This document shows, one piece after another, positions 8,365-17,360 of a stretch of DNA of 64,000 nt (positions are counted from its first letter, which is position 1; every line of letters starts with the position of its first letter). Below the pieces are notes generated by a model. The model was given only the letters and a program-made list of their open reading frames with translations. It searched no databases and was not told the origin of the DNA. Location: positions 186,001 through 250,000 of the forward strand of contig NZ_JBEPLU010000002.1 in NCBI RefSeq assembly GCF_040545335.1, written 5' to 3'. This DNA is from Phenylobacterium koreense. GTDB taxonomy: Bacteria; Pseudomonadota; Alphaproteobacteria; Caulobacterales; Caulobacteraceae. The position numbers and the translations under genes are program-made.

Positions 8365-9396
8365 ATGACTTCGTTTCTCCGTTCAGATCGGTCGCGTCCG
8401 GTTGCGATCTGGCTTTTCGTCGTGGCCGCCCTGGTGCTGGCCATGGTTGTCGTCGGAGGGGCGACCCGCCTGACGGATTCGGGCCTCTCCATTACCCAGT
8501 GGAAGCCGGTGACCGGCGCGCTGCCGCCCATGTCGGCGCGGGATTGGGCCGACGAGTTCGCCAGGTACAAGGAGATTCCGCAGTACCAGCAGGTGAACCG
8601 GGGCATGAGCCTGGCGGAGTTCAAGACCATCTACTGGTGGGAGTGGAGCCACCGGTTGCTGGGGCGACTGGTCGGCTTCGTGTTCGCCGCGCCGTTCGTC
8701 TATTTCCTGATCCGCAGGCAACTGCCCCGTCGATTGATCGTCCGCTGCCTTGGTCTGTTCGTCCTGGGCGGCCTGCAAGGCGCGGTGGGCTGGTGGATGG
8801 TGGCCAGTGGGCTTTCCGAGCGGGTCTCCGTGGCTCCCGAGCGCCTGGCGATCCACCTCGGCCTCGCCTTCGCCCTGCTTGCGGCTCTGGTCTGGACGGC
8901 GCTCGACGCCTGGGCCGGCGCGCCGCGCCAGAAAGTGCCGAGCCCGTGGAGCGGGGGCTCCATCGCGCTCATAGGGCTGATCTTCCTGCAGATCCTCTTG
9001 GGTGCGCTGGTGGCCGGCAACGACGCCGGGCTGATCTATAACGACTGGCCGCTGATGAACGGCGCGCTGTTCCCGCGTGACTACGCAGGCGACGGGCTTT
9101 GGGCGACCATCGCGCACAGCCAGGCGGCGGTGCAGTTCAATCACCGCGTCGTGGCCTATCTGCTGACCGTCATCGGCCTGCTGACCGCGTGGGCGGCGAA
9201 CAGGTCGTCCTATCTGCCGTTCGAGGCCAAGGCGTTGGGCTCAGCGGTAGGCGTGGTGGTCGTTCTCCAGGCCCTGCTGGGCGTGACGACCCTGGTCTTC
9301 GCGGTGCCGATCGGCCTTGGCATGGCCCATCAGGTGGCCGCGGCCCTGGTCCTGGCCGTCGCGGTGGCCTTCGCATGGCGCGTTCGTCGTCCATAA
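8365..9396 (+). CDS. ctaA: Heme A synthase (COX15/CtaA family)
   Basis: Inner-membrane enzyme that oxidises the methyl group of heme O to a formyl to make heme A for aa3-type cytochrome oxidase. The 343-residue product has about eight membrane segments. Candidate heme-ligand histidines sit in conserved contexts: [10 protein letters not shown] near residue 95, [10 protein letters not shown] near 160, [10 protein letters not shown] near 260 and [10 protein letters not shown] near 325. The early [18 protein letters not shown] is the family signature and the length fits the alphaproteobacterial/mitochondrial COX15 type. Other oxidase assembly genes are not in this window. Confidence 0.96.
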   Translation: MTSFLRSDRSRPVAIWLFVVAALVLAMVVVGGATRLTDSGLSITQWKPVTGALPPMSARDWADEFARYKEIPQYQQVNRGMSLAEFKTIYWWEWSHRLLGRLVGFVFAAPFVYFLIRRQLPRRLIVRCLGLFVLGGLQGAVGWWMVASGLSERVSVAPERLAIHLGLAFALLAALVWTALDAWAGAPRQKVPSPWSGGSIALIGLIFLQILLGALVAGNDAGLIYNDWPLMNGALFPRDYAGDGLWATIAHSQAAVQFNHRVVAYLLTVIGLLTAWAANRSSYLPFEAKALGSAVGVVVVLQALLGVTTLVFAVPIGLGMAHQVAAALVLAVAVAFAWRVRRP

Positions 9397-9472
9397 GCGC
9401 GCGGTATTATATTACCTAGCGCGGCAAAGCCTTGTGAAATAACGGTTTGCGCGATGCCGCACGCAATCGGTG

Positions 9473-9501
9473 TTGACAGGCCCCGCCAGGAACAGTACTA
9501 G
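9473..9501 (+). promoter_or_regulatory. Promoter of the rplM-rpsI operon
   Basis: A perfect -35 TTGACA at 9473-9478, a 17-bp spacer, and a weak -10 TACTAG at 9496-9501. This leaves a leader of about 45 nt before rplM. The leader contains short dyads (GGAC/GTCC, and AACG-GACC-CGTT next to the start) that could matter for feedback control, but this is only a suggestion. Confidence 0.6.
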
Positions 9502-9553
9502 CCGCGCCTTCGCCGGGACCGTTCTGTCCCGCCAACTTAACGGACCCGTTCCC

Positions 9554-10027
9554 ATGATGAAGACGACGGCTTCTCTGAAGCCCGCCGACGTCGAGAAGAA
9601 GTGGATCGTGATCGACGCTGAGAACGCCGTGGTCGGCCGTCTCGCCTCGTTCATCGCCATGCGTCTTCGCGGCAAGCACCGCCCGGACTACACCCCGCAC
9701 GTCGATTGCGGCGACTATGTCGTCGTGGTCAACGCCGACAAGGTGAAGTTCACCGGCGCCAAGCTGACCGACAAGAAGTACTACTGGCACACCGGCTATC
9801 CGGGCGGCATCAAGGAGCGCACCGCGGACAAGATCCTCGGCGGCAAGTATCCCGAGCGCATCCTGGAAAAAGCCGTTGAGCGCATGCTGCCCAAGGAAAG
9901 CCCTCTGGCCCGCAAGCAGATGACGCACCTGCGCATCTACAACAGCGGCGAGCACCCGCACGAGGCGCAAAACCCCGAGACCATCGCGTTCGCCTCGCTG
10001 AACGCCAAGAACGTGCGGAGCCTGTAA
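9554..10027 (+). CDS. rplM: 50S ribosomal protein L13
   Basis: Early-assembling protein of the large ribosomal subunit that binds 23S rRNA. The 157-residue product has the family core [26 protein letters not shown], then [14 protein letters not shown] and [15 protein letters not shown], then [17 protein letters not shown]. The start lies in ATGATG at 9554/9557; both are possible and there is no strong Shine-Dalgarno, so I take the first. An in-frame start at 9470 overlaps the promoter and is rejected. It is followed by rpsI after 5 bp, the universally conserved pair. Confidence 0.98.
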   Translation: MMKTTASLKPADVEKKWIVIDAENAVVGRLASFIAMRLRGKHRPDYTPHVDCGDYVVVVNADKVKFTGAKLTDKKYYWHTGYPGGIKERTADKILGGKYPERILEKAVERMLPKESPLARKQMTHLRIYNSGEHPHEAQNPETIAFASLNAKNVRSL

Positions 10028-10032
10028 GACAG

Positions 10033-10503
10033 ATGTCCGAGACCCAAGGTTTCGAGGCCCTGCAAGGCCTCTCGTCCAACCCGCAAGTCGCGCCGGCCGA
10101 GCCGAAGATCGACGCCCAAGGCCGCGCCTACGCCACCGGCAAGCGGAAGAACGCCGTCGCTCGCGTTTGGATCAAGCCGGGCAAGGGTTCGATCACCATC
10201 AACGGCCGCGACCAGGAAGTGTACTTCGCTCGCCCGGTTCTGCGCATGATGATCGCTCAGCCGCTGCAGGTCACCGACCGCCTCGGCCAGTTCGACGTGA
10301 TCGTTTCGGTGCACGGCTCGGGCCTGTCTGGCCAGGCCGGCGCCATCCGTCACGGCCTGTCGAAGGCTCTGACCTATTACGAGCCGGGCCTGCGTCCGGT
10401 TCTGAAGCCGCACGGCTTCCTGACCCGCGACAGCCGCGTCGTCGAGCGTAAGAAGTACGGCCGGGCTAAGGCTCGCCGCAGCTTCCAGTTCTCGAAGCGC
10501 TAA
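10033..10503 (+). CDS. rpsI: 30S ribosomal protein S9
   Basis: Small-subunit ribosomal protein whose C-terminal tail reaches the P site. The 156-residue product has an alphaproteobacterial N-terminal extension of about 25 residues. The S9 core follows: [18 protein letters not shown], then [19 protein letters not shown], and the basic C-terminus ending [11 protein letters not shown], where the final arginine contacts tRNA. It is cotranscribed with rplM and closed by a strong hairpin terminator 27 bp downstream. Confidence 0.98.
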   Translation: MSETQGFEALQGLSSNPQVAPAEPKIDAQGRAYATGKRKNAVARVWIKPGKGSITINGRDQEVYFARPVLRMMIAQPLQVTDRLGQFDVIVSVHGSGLSGQAGAIRHGLSKALTYYEPGLRPVLKPHGFLTRDSRVVERKKYGRAKARRSFQFSKR

Positions 10504-10530
10504 TAGCTGCGCGAGCAATCGCGTTTGGGA

Positions 10531-10566
10531 GGGCGCTTCGGGAAGCCGAAGCGCCCTTTCTTTTTG
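10531..10566 (+). terminator. Rho-independent terminator of rplM-rpsI
   Basis: An 11-bp perfect stem (GGGCGCTTCGG at 10531-10541, CCGAAGCGCCC at 10546-10556), GAAG loop, then a run of TTTCTTTTT. It separates the ribosomal operon from argC. Confidence 0.93.
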
Positions 10567-10591
10567 CCTTACCGCATGGCGGAGTTTGCAG

Positions 10592-11563
10592 ATGGCACAC
10601 ACAGTCTTCATCGATGGCGAAGCCGGCACGACCGGGTTGCAGATCCGTCAGCGCCTGGAGGGCCGGCGTGACCTGGAAGTCGTCTCCATCGATCCTGCAA
10701 GGCGCAAGGACGCCGCGGCCCGGGCCGAACTGCTGAACAGCGTGGACGCCGTCGTCCTCTGCCTGCCGGACGAGGCGGCGAAGGAGGCTGTGAGCCTGAT
10801 CAGTTCCAACGCCGTCAAGGTCGTCGACGCCTCGACCGCCTATCGGACAGCGCCGGGCTGGACCTATGGCTTCGCCGAGATGGACAAGGCTCAGCGGGGC
10901 GCCATTGCGGAATCGACCCGGGTGAGCAATCCGGGCTGCTATCCCACCGGCTTCATCGGCCTGGTCAGGCCGCTGACCGCGGCAGGCCTGCTGCCGCGGG
11001 ACTGGCCGGTGACGGTCAATGCGATTTCCGGCTACTCCGGCGGCGGCAAGGGTCTGATCGCCGAATTCGAGGGCGATGAGCCGGCGACCGACGCCTTCCG
11101 CACCTACGGCCTGACGCTCCAGCACAAGCATCTGGGTGAGATGCAGGTCTATGGCGGCCTGGAACACCCGCCGCTCTTCGCGCCTGCGGTCGGGCGCTAC
11201 GCCCAGGGCATGATCGTCGAGGTTCCGCTGCAGCTCTGGTCGTTGCCCGGCCAGCCGAATCCCGAGGACCTGCGCTCCGCCCTGGCCGCTGCCTATGAAG
11301 GCGAGACCTTCGTCGAGGTGGCCTCGGCCGAGGAATGCGCCAGCCTGCAGAAGGCGCGGGCAGGGGCGGCCGGCCATGTGGCCGAGCTCGATCCGGAGGC
11401 CTTGAACGGCAGCAACCGCATGCGTCTCTTCGTCTTCGGTAACGCCGAGCGCAAACAGGCGCGGCTGGTGGCTCTGCTCGACAACCTCGGCAAGGGCGCT
11501 TCAGGTGCGGCGGTCCAGAACCTCAATATCATGCTGGGCCTGCCGGAGGGCTCAGGGCTGTGA
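10592..11563 (+). CDS. argC: N-acetyl-gamma-glutamyl-phosphate reductase, short (type 2) form
   Basis: Third step of arginine synthesis: NADPH-dependent reduction of N-acetylglutamyl phosphate to the semialdehyde. The product is 323 residues, matching the shorter type 2 AGPR family rather than the longer type 1. The nucleotide-binding start reads FIDGEAGTTGLQI, and the catalytic cysteine is in VSNPGCYPTGF near residue 115. GYSGGGKG follows near 155 and HLGEMQVYGG near 185. The ATG at 10592 has a GGAG 7 nt upstream; the TTG at 10586 is rejected. The end overlaps the GNAT gene by 4 nt. Confidence 0.95.
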   Translation: MAHTVFIDGEAGTTGLQIRQRLEGRRDLEVVSIDPARRKDAAARAELLNSVDAVVLCLPDEAAKEAVSLISSNAVKVVDASTAYRTAPGWTYGFAEMDKAQRGAIAESTRVSNPGCYPTGFIGLVRPLTAAGLLPRDWPVTVNAISGYSGGGKGLIAEFEGDEPATDAFRTYGLTLQHKHLGEMQVYGGLEHPPLFAPAVGRYAQGMIVEVPLQLWSLPGQPNPEDLRSALAAAYEGETFVEVASAEECASLQKARAGAAGHVAELDPEALNGSNRMRLFVFGNAERKQARLVALLDNLGKGASGAAVQNLNIMLGLPEGSGL

Positions 11564-12000
11564 TCCTGCGGCGGGCGCGAGCCGATGAATCGGCCGCCTG
11601 CGCCCGCATCCAGTGGGACGCGAACCGCGTTTCGCTGCCTTTCCTGCCGGCCGAGCCGTTCGGCCCTGGCATCCTTGAATTCTTCGCGAATGTCCTGTTC
11701 GCCGAGAACGAGGTCTGGGTGGCCGACGAGGGCGGCGCGCCGGTGGGTTATGTCGCCTTCCATCCCGGCTGGGTGGAGCATCTCTATGTGCTGCCAGACC
11801 ATCAAGCGCAGGGCGTAGGCCCAGCCCTGCTGGCGAAGGCCCTGGAGGACGGGACGCCGCGCTTCCTCTGGACCTTCCAGAAGAACACTCGCGCGCGGCG
11901 CTTCTACGAAAGCCGCGGCTGGCGACTGGTCGAGCTGACCGACGGCGCAGGCAACCGCGAAAAGGAGCCGGACGCCCGCTACGAGTGGCCGGGCGGCTAA
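11560..12000 (+). CDS. GNAT family N-acetyltransferase
   Basis: A 146-residue acetyl-CoA-dependent acetyltransferase of the GCN5 fold. The acyl-CoA-binding motif is PDHQAQGVGPALLAKAL (about residues 80-96), preceded by the HPGWVEHLYVLP strand. The later FLWTFQKNTRARRFYESRGW (residues 106-125) is the typical last strand-helix of the family. The GTG start overlaps the argC stop codon, so translation is coupled to argC. The substrate cannot be deduced; proximity to argC does not by itself imply an arginine-pathway role. Confidence 0.9.
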   Translation: MILRRARADESAACARIQWDANRVSLPFLPAEPFGPGILEFFANVLFAENEVWVADEGGAPVGYVAFHPGWVEHLYVLPDHQAQGVGPALLAKALEDGTPRFLWTFQKNTRARRFYESRGWRLVELTDGAGNREKEPDARYEWPGG

Positions 12001-12037
12001 GCTTGCATCCTGGCTTGGAAGGGCATCGTATCTTCCT

Positions 12038-12520
12038 ATGAACAGGATCGATCGACGTGTATTTCTGACAGGATCGGCATTGGTCGCAGCGCCGGGAATG
12101 GCGCTGGGCGCGACCGATCCCTATGCGGCCTCACCATGGCGCAAGCTGAGCGACGCCGAGTGGCGCAAGCGGCTCGACGCTGGGACCTACAATGTCCTGC
12201 GCCGGGAGGGGACCGAACTCGCTGGCACAAGCCCGCTGAACCGGGAGAAGCGGCGAGGGACCTATGCCTGCGCCGGCTGCGCCCTGCCGCTCTTCAAATC
12301 GGACTGGAAGTTCGAGAGCGGCACCGGCTGGCCCAGCTTCTACACCTACATCAAAGGCTCGCTGGGCAAGAAGACCGACCACAAGATCGGCGTCGCCCGA
12401 ACCGAGTATCACTGCGCCCGCTGCCTCGGGCACCAAGGCCATGTCTTCCCGGACGGCCCGCGGCCCACGGGCCTGCGCTACTGCAACAACGGCGACGCCC
12501 TGAGATTCATCCCGACCTAG
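12038..12520 (+). CDS. msrB: Peptide-methionine (R)-S-oxide reductase with Tat-type signal
   Basis: Repairs methionine-R-sulfoxide in proteins. The 160-residue product starts with a twin-arginine-like DRRVFLTG and a hydrophobic stretch to about residue 25, suggesting export to the periplasm by Tat. The MsrB domain is complete: WRKRLDAGTYNVLRREGTE, two zinc CxxC pairs (CAGC near residue 78, CARC near 127), SGTGWPSFY, GHVFPDGP, and the catalytic cysteine in RYCNNGDALRF. In many MsrBs this last site reads RYCxNS; the residue after asparagine here is glycine. It converges with the downstream hydrolase, overlapping by 4 nt. Confidence 0.93.
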   Translation: MNRIDRRVFLTGSALVAAPGMALGATDPYAASPWRKLSDAEWRKRLDAGTYNVLRREGTELAGTSPLNREKRRGTYACAGCALPLFKSDWKFESGTGWPSFYTYIKGSLGKKTDHKIGVARTEYHCARCLGHQGHVFPDGPRPTGLRYCNNGDALRFIPT

Positions 12521-13470
12521 GACGTCGACGCCGGCTGGTAGCCGAGCGCCTTCAGGACGTAATCGACGCCGCGCAGTACGGCGTCCGAATGGGTGAGGCC
12601 CAACAAAGTGGCATGCCCGGCGGCCGGCTCGTTCTCGTAATAGCCGGCGCGTGAGTTCCGCTCGGGGGCGCGGCGGGCGACGTTCCAGGCGGACATGGCG
12701 CGCCGATCTCCGGCCGTGATGACCGCGACCGGCCACTTCGGATCGAGCGTGACCCTGGCCGCCTCGACAGCGCCCTGCGGCCAGACCATCACCTCATCGG
12801 CGGCGGTACGGGCATGGCGGCCGGAAACGAAGGCGTGGCGCTTCTCAGCCTGGCCCTGTGGCGGCAGGCCGATGTGCTCGCCCCAGTAATAGGCGATCTT
12901 CGAAAGCCCCAGCGTTCCGGCGACCGCGGAGGCCCGTGCGAGCGTCTGGACGCCATGCAGGAATTTCTCGGCCTGCGGGTTCTGCATCATCTCAGGCGTT
13001 GTCGCCTCGAGTAGCACGAGACCGGCGACCTGGTCCGGATGGCTGCCGGCATAGAGCCGAACGTGCTGCCCGGCCATCGAATGAGCCATGAAGATAAAGG
13101 GCCCAGGCTCGCCTGAGGCGGCGATCAGCTTGGCGAGATCCGAGACGATGGCGGAACTGTCGCGTGGCTTCGGCCCCGGGTCGGAGAAGCCCATGCCGGC
13201 GCGGTCGTAGGCGCAGGAGCGCAGGCCGCGCTCGGTGAGGCGTTGCTGGATCGCCGCGAAGTCTGCGGCCAGCCCCCAGGCGCCGGCCTCCATCCAGATG
13301 ACCGGCTTGTCGGACTTCGGCCCCTGGCAGACCAAGCGCAGCTTGCGTCCGCCGATATCGACGAACCGCCCGCTGGGTTCGAATGGCCCGGCGAGCGCCA
13401 CGATAACCAGCCCCACGCCGATCCACAGGGCGAGCAAGGCTCCGAGACAGAGCAGGATAGTCTTCAGCAT
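12517..13470 (-). CDS. Alpha/beta hydrolase, membrane-anchored or exported
   Basis: A 317-residue alpha/beta-hydrolase fold protein. The N-terminus is a single hydrophobic segment (residues 2-24), acting as a signal or anchor, so the catalytic domain is probably periplasmic. The oxyanion strand reads VIWMEAG, followed by a YDRAGMGFSDPGP motif. The nucleophile elbow AHSMAG is near residue 132, and a histidine in AAGHATLLGL near 285 is the likely triad histidine. The start is placed at 13470, just before the hydrophobic segment; a longer form starting at 13506 is less likely. The substrate is unknown. The gene is convergent with msrB. Confidence 0.87.
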   Translation of the reverse strand: MLKTILLCLGALLALWIGVGLVIVALAGPFEPSGRFVDIGGRKLRLVCQGPKSDKPVIWMEAGAWGLAADFAAIQQRLTERGLRSCAYDRAGMGFSDPGPKPRDSSAIVSDLAKLIAASGEPGPFIFMAHSMAGQHVRLYAGSHPDQVAGLVLLEATTPEMMQNPQAEKFLHGVQTLARASAVAGTLGLSKIAYYWGEHIGLPPQGQAEKRHAFVSGRHARTAADEVMVWPQGAVEAARVTLDPKWPVAVITAGDRRAMSAWNVARRAPERNSRAGYYENEPAAGHATLLGLTHSDAVLRGVDYVLKALGYQPASTS

Positions 13471-13562
13471 GGAATCCCCGACTCGCCTCCAGGGGACATC
13501 TAACACGCGCTGGTGCCGCTGTTATCAACGCTGCGCTCGACGAGCGTGGCGGGGGTTTGGCC

Positions 13563-15482
13563 TTACGACTTCACCTTGACGTAGCTGCCGGGCGCGTCTT
13601 CCAGCGAAGGCAACACACCCTTGGCGGGGTCTCGGGCCGGGACGAGCCCGCCGGACTTGGCCTTGAGCCATTCGGCCCAGTGCGGCCACCAGGAGCCGGG
13701 CGTCTCGACGGCTCCGCCCATCCATTCTTCGACCGAGGTCGGCAACTGATTGTTGGTCCAGTGCTGGTACTTCTTGGCGGCCGGCGCATTGATAACGCCG
13801 GCGATGTGGCCCGAACCTGCGAGCGTGAAGGTCACGGGCCCGCCGAACAGTCGCGCGCCGCGATAGACCGAGCGGGCAGGAGCGATGTGGTCCTCCTTCG
13901 ACGACTGCACATAGATCGGGATCTTCACCTGGCTGAGATCGAGCTTGACGTTGTCGAGCGTCAGTTCGCCCTTGGCCAGTGCGTTTTCGCTGTAGAATTT
14001 GCGCAGATAGAAGAGGTGGAGCGCCTTGGGCATGCGGGTCTGGTCCGAGTTCCAGAACAGCAGGTCGAAGGGTTTTGGCTCCTTGCCCAGAAGGTAGTTG
14101 TTCACGAAGAACGACCAGATGAGGTCGTTGGCGCGCAGGGCGTTGAACGTCTCGGCCATGGCCTGGCCCGAGAGCACGCCGCCTGCGGCGTCCATCTGCT
14201 GCTCTAGAGCCGCCAGCCAGTCCTCGCTGGTGAAGAGCAGGAGGTCGCCGGCCTCGGCGAAGTCCTGCTGGGCGGCAAAGAAGGTCGCCGACGAGATTCG
14301 TTCGTCCTTGGCCGCGGCCATGTGCGCGAGGGTGGCCGACAGCAGGGTGCCGCCGATGCAGTAGCCCACCGTGTTGACGCGCTCGGTCCCGGACTGACGC
14401 ATCGCGGCCTCGGTGGCTGCATAGATGCCCTCGCGCATGTAGTCTTCGAAGGTCTTTCCAGCCAACTCGATATCCGGATTGACCCAGGATGCGACGAAGA
14501 CCGTGAAGCCCTGGTCCGTCAGCCAGCGGATCATCGAGTTCTCGGGCCGCAGGTCGAGGATGTAGAACTTGTTGATCCAGGGCGGGAAGATCAGCAGCGG
14601 GACCTCGTAGACCTGCTCCGTGGTCGGGGCGAACTGCAGCAGTTGCAGGATGTCGTTCTGGAAGACGACCTTTCCTGGCGCCGTGGCGACGTTCTCGCCG
14701 ATCTTGAACATGGCGTAGTCGGTCTGGCTGATGGCGAGCTGGCCGCCGCCCCGGGCCAGATCCTCGGCGAAATTCTCCATCCCCTTCACCAGGGATTCGC
14801 CGCGGCTTTGCATCGCCTCGCGGAGAGCGACCGGGTTCGAGGCCAGGAAGTTCGACGGCGAGAAGGCGTCGGTCAGCATCTTCATGAAGAATTCGACCCG
14901 CCGCTTGGTCATCTGATCGACGCCATCGACCTCGGCCACCAGGCTGTTCAGCCAGTTCGACGTCAGCAGGTAGGACTGCTTGATGACGTCGAAGACCGGA
15001 TTGTCGGCCCACTCGGGATCGGTGAAGCGCTTGTCGCCCTTCTCAGGTTGAACGACCGGCTCGACGCTCTCACCGCCAGCGCGCCGCGCGGCGCGCTGCC
15101 AGAGTTCGAGATAGCGTTGAAACAGGTCGGCCTGGGCTCGAACCAACCGCTCCGGCTGGGCGATGAGCCGCCCCATCACGTCGGTCAGCGCTGGGGCCAC
15201 GTGGAACGGATCGGGCTGGAGGCCCGCCGGGCGCTCGGCCTGACGCAGGGCGGCCTCGGCGATGGCGCCCTGGGCTGTCAGGGCCGCGCGGGCGAGGTTG
15301 GCGGAAAGCTCTTCCAGGACCTTCCGCTGGTCGGCGCTGAGCTGCTCGATCGGGGAGGGGACGGGCGCAGGCTCGGCCTGGGGCTCGGAGGCTGGCTTGA
15401 GCGTGGTTGCCGCGGCGGCCTTGGCGGCGCGAGGCTTCCGCTTCGCCTTCGACTTGGTCGGGGCCGCCGTCTGGTCGCTCAT
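13563..15482 (-). CDS. phaC: Class I poly(3-hydroxyalkanoate) synthase
   Basis: Polymerises hydroxyacyl-CoA into PHA storage granules. The 639-residue product fits class I PhaC with a lysine/alanine-rich N-terminal tail of about 60 residues. Conserved sites are present: PPWINKFYILDLRPENS near residue 300, the catalytic cysteine in VGYCIGGTLLS near 385, the aspartate in SSKEDHIAP near 545, and the histidine in SGHIAG near 573. The start at 15482 has a GAGGAGG 11 nt upstream; the longer frame to 15773 crosses the divergent lipoprotein gene and is rejected. No phaA/phaB or phasin genes are adjacent. Confidence 0.96.
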   Translation of the reverse strand: MSDQTAAPTKSKAKRKPRAAKAAAATTLKPASEPQAEPAPVPSPIEQLSADQRKVLEELSANLARAALTAQGAIAEAALRQAERPAGLQPDPFHVAPALTDVMGRLIAQPERLVRAQADLFQRYLELWQRAARRAGGESVEPVVQPEKGDKRFTDPEWADNPVFDVIKQSYLLTSNWLNSLVAEVDGVDQMTKRRVEFFMKMLTDAFSPSNFLASNPVALREAMQSRGESLVKGMENFAEDLARGGGQLAISQTDYAMFKIGENVATAPGKVVFQNDILQLLQFAPTTEQVYEVPLLIFPPWINKFYILDLRPENSMIRWLTDQGFTVFVASWVNPDIELAGKTFEDYMREGIYAATEAAMRQSGTERVNTVGYCIGGTLLSATLAHMAAAKDERISSATFFAAQQDFAEAGDLLLFTSEDWLAALEQQMDAAGGVLSGQAMAETFNALRANDLIWSFFVNNYLLGKEPKPFDLLFWNSDQTRMPKALHLFYLRKFYSENALAKGELTLDNVKLDLSQVKIPIYVQSSKEDHIAPARSVYRGARLFGGPVTFTLAGSGHIAGVINAPAAKKYQHWTNNQLPTSVEEWMGGAVETPGSWWPHWAEWLKAKSGGLVPARDPAKGVLPSLEDAPGSYVKVKS

Positions 15483-15570
15483 CCCGCAGTTCCTCCTCAC
15501 GCGTCGTTGGAGCGCCGGCGCCTCGACGCTCTTTCGCCCAAGCCGATCATGGCATAAGACCGGTGTGGAA

Positions 15571-16026
15571 ATGAACGCGCTGCTTCGACTTTTCGCTCGT
15601 CCGCAGGCCCGACGCTCCGCTGGAGCGGTCGTCGGATGCGTAAGTCTGGCTGTCTTGCTCGCCGGTTGCGCCAATCCGTTCGCCACCGCCCAGGTCGATC
15701 CCAACTCGCCGGTCGCCGCGGAGGTCGAGCAGATGGCGAGCGTGCGGCGGCCATTCCCGACCTTCGCCGACATTCCGCCCGTGCCGACCGATCAGCGGCC
15801 GGTGGCCGAGTGGGGGCGGCAGGTCGCCCAGCTCAAGACGGCGGGCGCGCAGCTCGAGCGCGCCACCGCCGACAACACTTGGACCCTGCAAGGCACTGCG
15901 GCCTTCGCCGCGCGCGCCCGCACCCAGGCCGGCCCGACCATCGACACCACCAGCACGACGCCGGCCACCGAGGCTTTCGCGCGTCAGCTCCGGGAGCGAG
16001 CTACACCGCCTCCGCCGCCCAGATAG
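15571..16026 (+). CDS. Hypothetical lipoprotein
   Basis: A 151-residue protein that I do not assign to a named family. It has a basic N-terminus (RLFARPQARRS), a hydrophobic stretch and a lipobox-like LLAGC with the cysteine near residue 34, so it is a probable lipoprotein. The mature part contains SPVAAEVEQMASVRRPFPTF and a conserved-looking IPPVPTDQRPVAEWGRQV segment, and ends in a proline run. It is divergent from phaC, with 88 bp between starts, and precedes the aminotransferase gene by 113 bp. The ATG at 15571 is used; a GTG two codons earlier is also possible. Confidence 0.75.
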   Translation: MNALLRLFARPQARRSAGAVVGCVSLAVLLAGCANPFATAQVDPNSPVAAEVEQMASVRRPFPTFADIPPVPTDQRPVAEWGRQVAQLKTAGAQLERATADNTWTLQGTAAFAARARTQAGPTIDTTSTTPATEAFARQLRERATPPPPPR

Positions 16027-16139
16027 CGCGGTCGGCGGGGGCTCATCATCTCGAACCTGCTTGGCTGGCCCCCGCCGGGAGGCTATCCATGCGCGACTTT
16101 GGCTCCCTAACGTCGCGAGCGTCGCGGCCAGAGCTCTAA

Positions 16140-17360
16140 ATGACTCCCGAATTCCATCGTATTCGTCGCCTGCCGCCCTACGTCCTCGAAGAGGTGAACC
16201 GCATCAAGGCGCGGCTTCGCGCTGACGGCGTCGACATCATCGACTTCGGCATGGGCAATCCTGACATGCCGACCCCCAAGCATATCGTCGAGAAGATGAT
16301 CGAGACCGCGCGGGACCCCAAGGCCGGGCGGTACTCGGCCTCCAAGGGCATCGCTGGTCTGCGCAAGGCCATGGCCGGCTATTACAAGCGCCGCTTCGGC
16401 GTGAGCCTCGACCCGGACAGCGAGGTCATCGCCACCCTGGGCTCCAAGGAAGGCTTCGCCAACCTCGCCCAGGCGCTGACCGCTCCCGGCGACGTCATCG
16501 TCTGCCCGAACCCGGCCTATCCGATCCACGCCTACGGCTTTATCATGGCCGGAGGGGTCATCCGGCATGTGCCTGCGCAGTCGCCGGAGGAATACCTCGC
16601 CGGTGTCAGCCGCGCCGTGAAGCACTCGGCGCCGCCGCCCAGCGTCTTGATCCTCTCCTATCCGTCGAACCCGACGGCGCAGTGCGTCGACCTCGACTTC
16701 TACAAGGAAGCGATCGCCCTGGCGCGGAAGCATGAGATGCTGGTCATCTCGGACATCGCCTATTCCGAGATCTATTTCGACGACAATCCCCCGCCCTCCG
16801 TGCTGCAGGTCGAAGGCGCCAAGGAGATCGCGGTCGAGGTCAATTCGCTCTCGAAGACCTACGCCATGGCTGGCTGGCGCGTCGGCATGGTGGTCGGCAA
16901 CGCCCGCATCTGTGCGGCCCTGGCGCGGGTGAAATCCTATCTGGACTATGGCGCCTATACGCCGATCCAGGTGGCGGCCGCGGCGGCGCTGAACGGTCCG
17001 CAGGATTGCGTCGAGGAAATCCGCGGCATCTACAAGTCGCGTCGCGACACCCTGGTCGAGTCCATGGCGCGTGCGGGCTGGGATATTCCCTCGCCGCCGG
17101 CCTCCATGTTCGCATGGGCGCCTGTCCCCGAGAAGTTCCGGGAGGCCGGCTCGCTGCTCTTCTCGAAGCTGCTCATCGAGGAGGCGGGCGTCGCGGTGGC
17201 GCCGGGCGTCGGATTCGGCGAATATGGTGAAGGTTACGTGCGGGTCGGCCTGGTGGAAAACGAGCACCGGATTCGGCAGGCGGCTCGCAATGTGAAGAAG
17301 TTCCTGGCCAATGCGGACGAGATTCTCGCCCGGGCCCATAACAATATGGCTGCGCAATGA
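16140..17360 (+). CDS. alaC: Class I PLP-dependent aminotransferase, AlaC-like
   Basis: A 406-residue fold-type I aminotransferase, closest by memory to AlaC and related glutamate-pyruvate aminotransferases. Landmarks are IDFGMGNPDMPTP near residue 38, YSASKGIAGLRKA near 65, the PNPAYPIHAYGF loop near 122, SYPSNPTAQ near 175, and the PLP lysine in VNSLSKTYAMAGWRVG near 238. It starts immediately after an intergenic stretch and overlaps hom by 4 nt, so it is coupled to homoserine synthesis. The pairing with homoserine dehydrogenase is common in alphaproteobacteria. An aspartate aminotransferase role is a possible alternative. Confidence 0.92.
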   Translation: MTPEFHRIRRLPPYVLEEVNRIKARLRADGVDIIDFGMGNPDMPTPKHIVEKMIETARDPKAGRYSASKGIAGLRKAMAGYYKRRFGVSLDPDSEVIATLGSKEGFANLAQALTAPGDVIVCPNPAYPIHAYGFIMAGGVIRHVPAQSPEEYLAGVSRAVKHSAPPPSVLILSYPSNPTAQCVDLDFYKEAIALARKHEMLVISDIAYSEIYFDDNPPPSVLQVEGAKEIAVEVNSLSKTYAMAGWRVGMVVGNARICAALARVKSYLDYGAYTPIQVAAAAALNGPQDCVEEIRGIYKSRRDTLVESMARAGWDIPSPPASMFAWAPVPEKFREAGSLLFSKLLIEEAGVAVAPGVGFGEYGEGYVRVGLVENEHRIRQAARNVKKFLANADEILARAHNNMAAQ

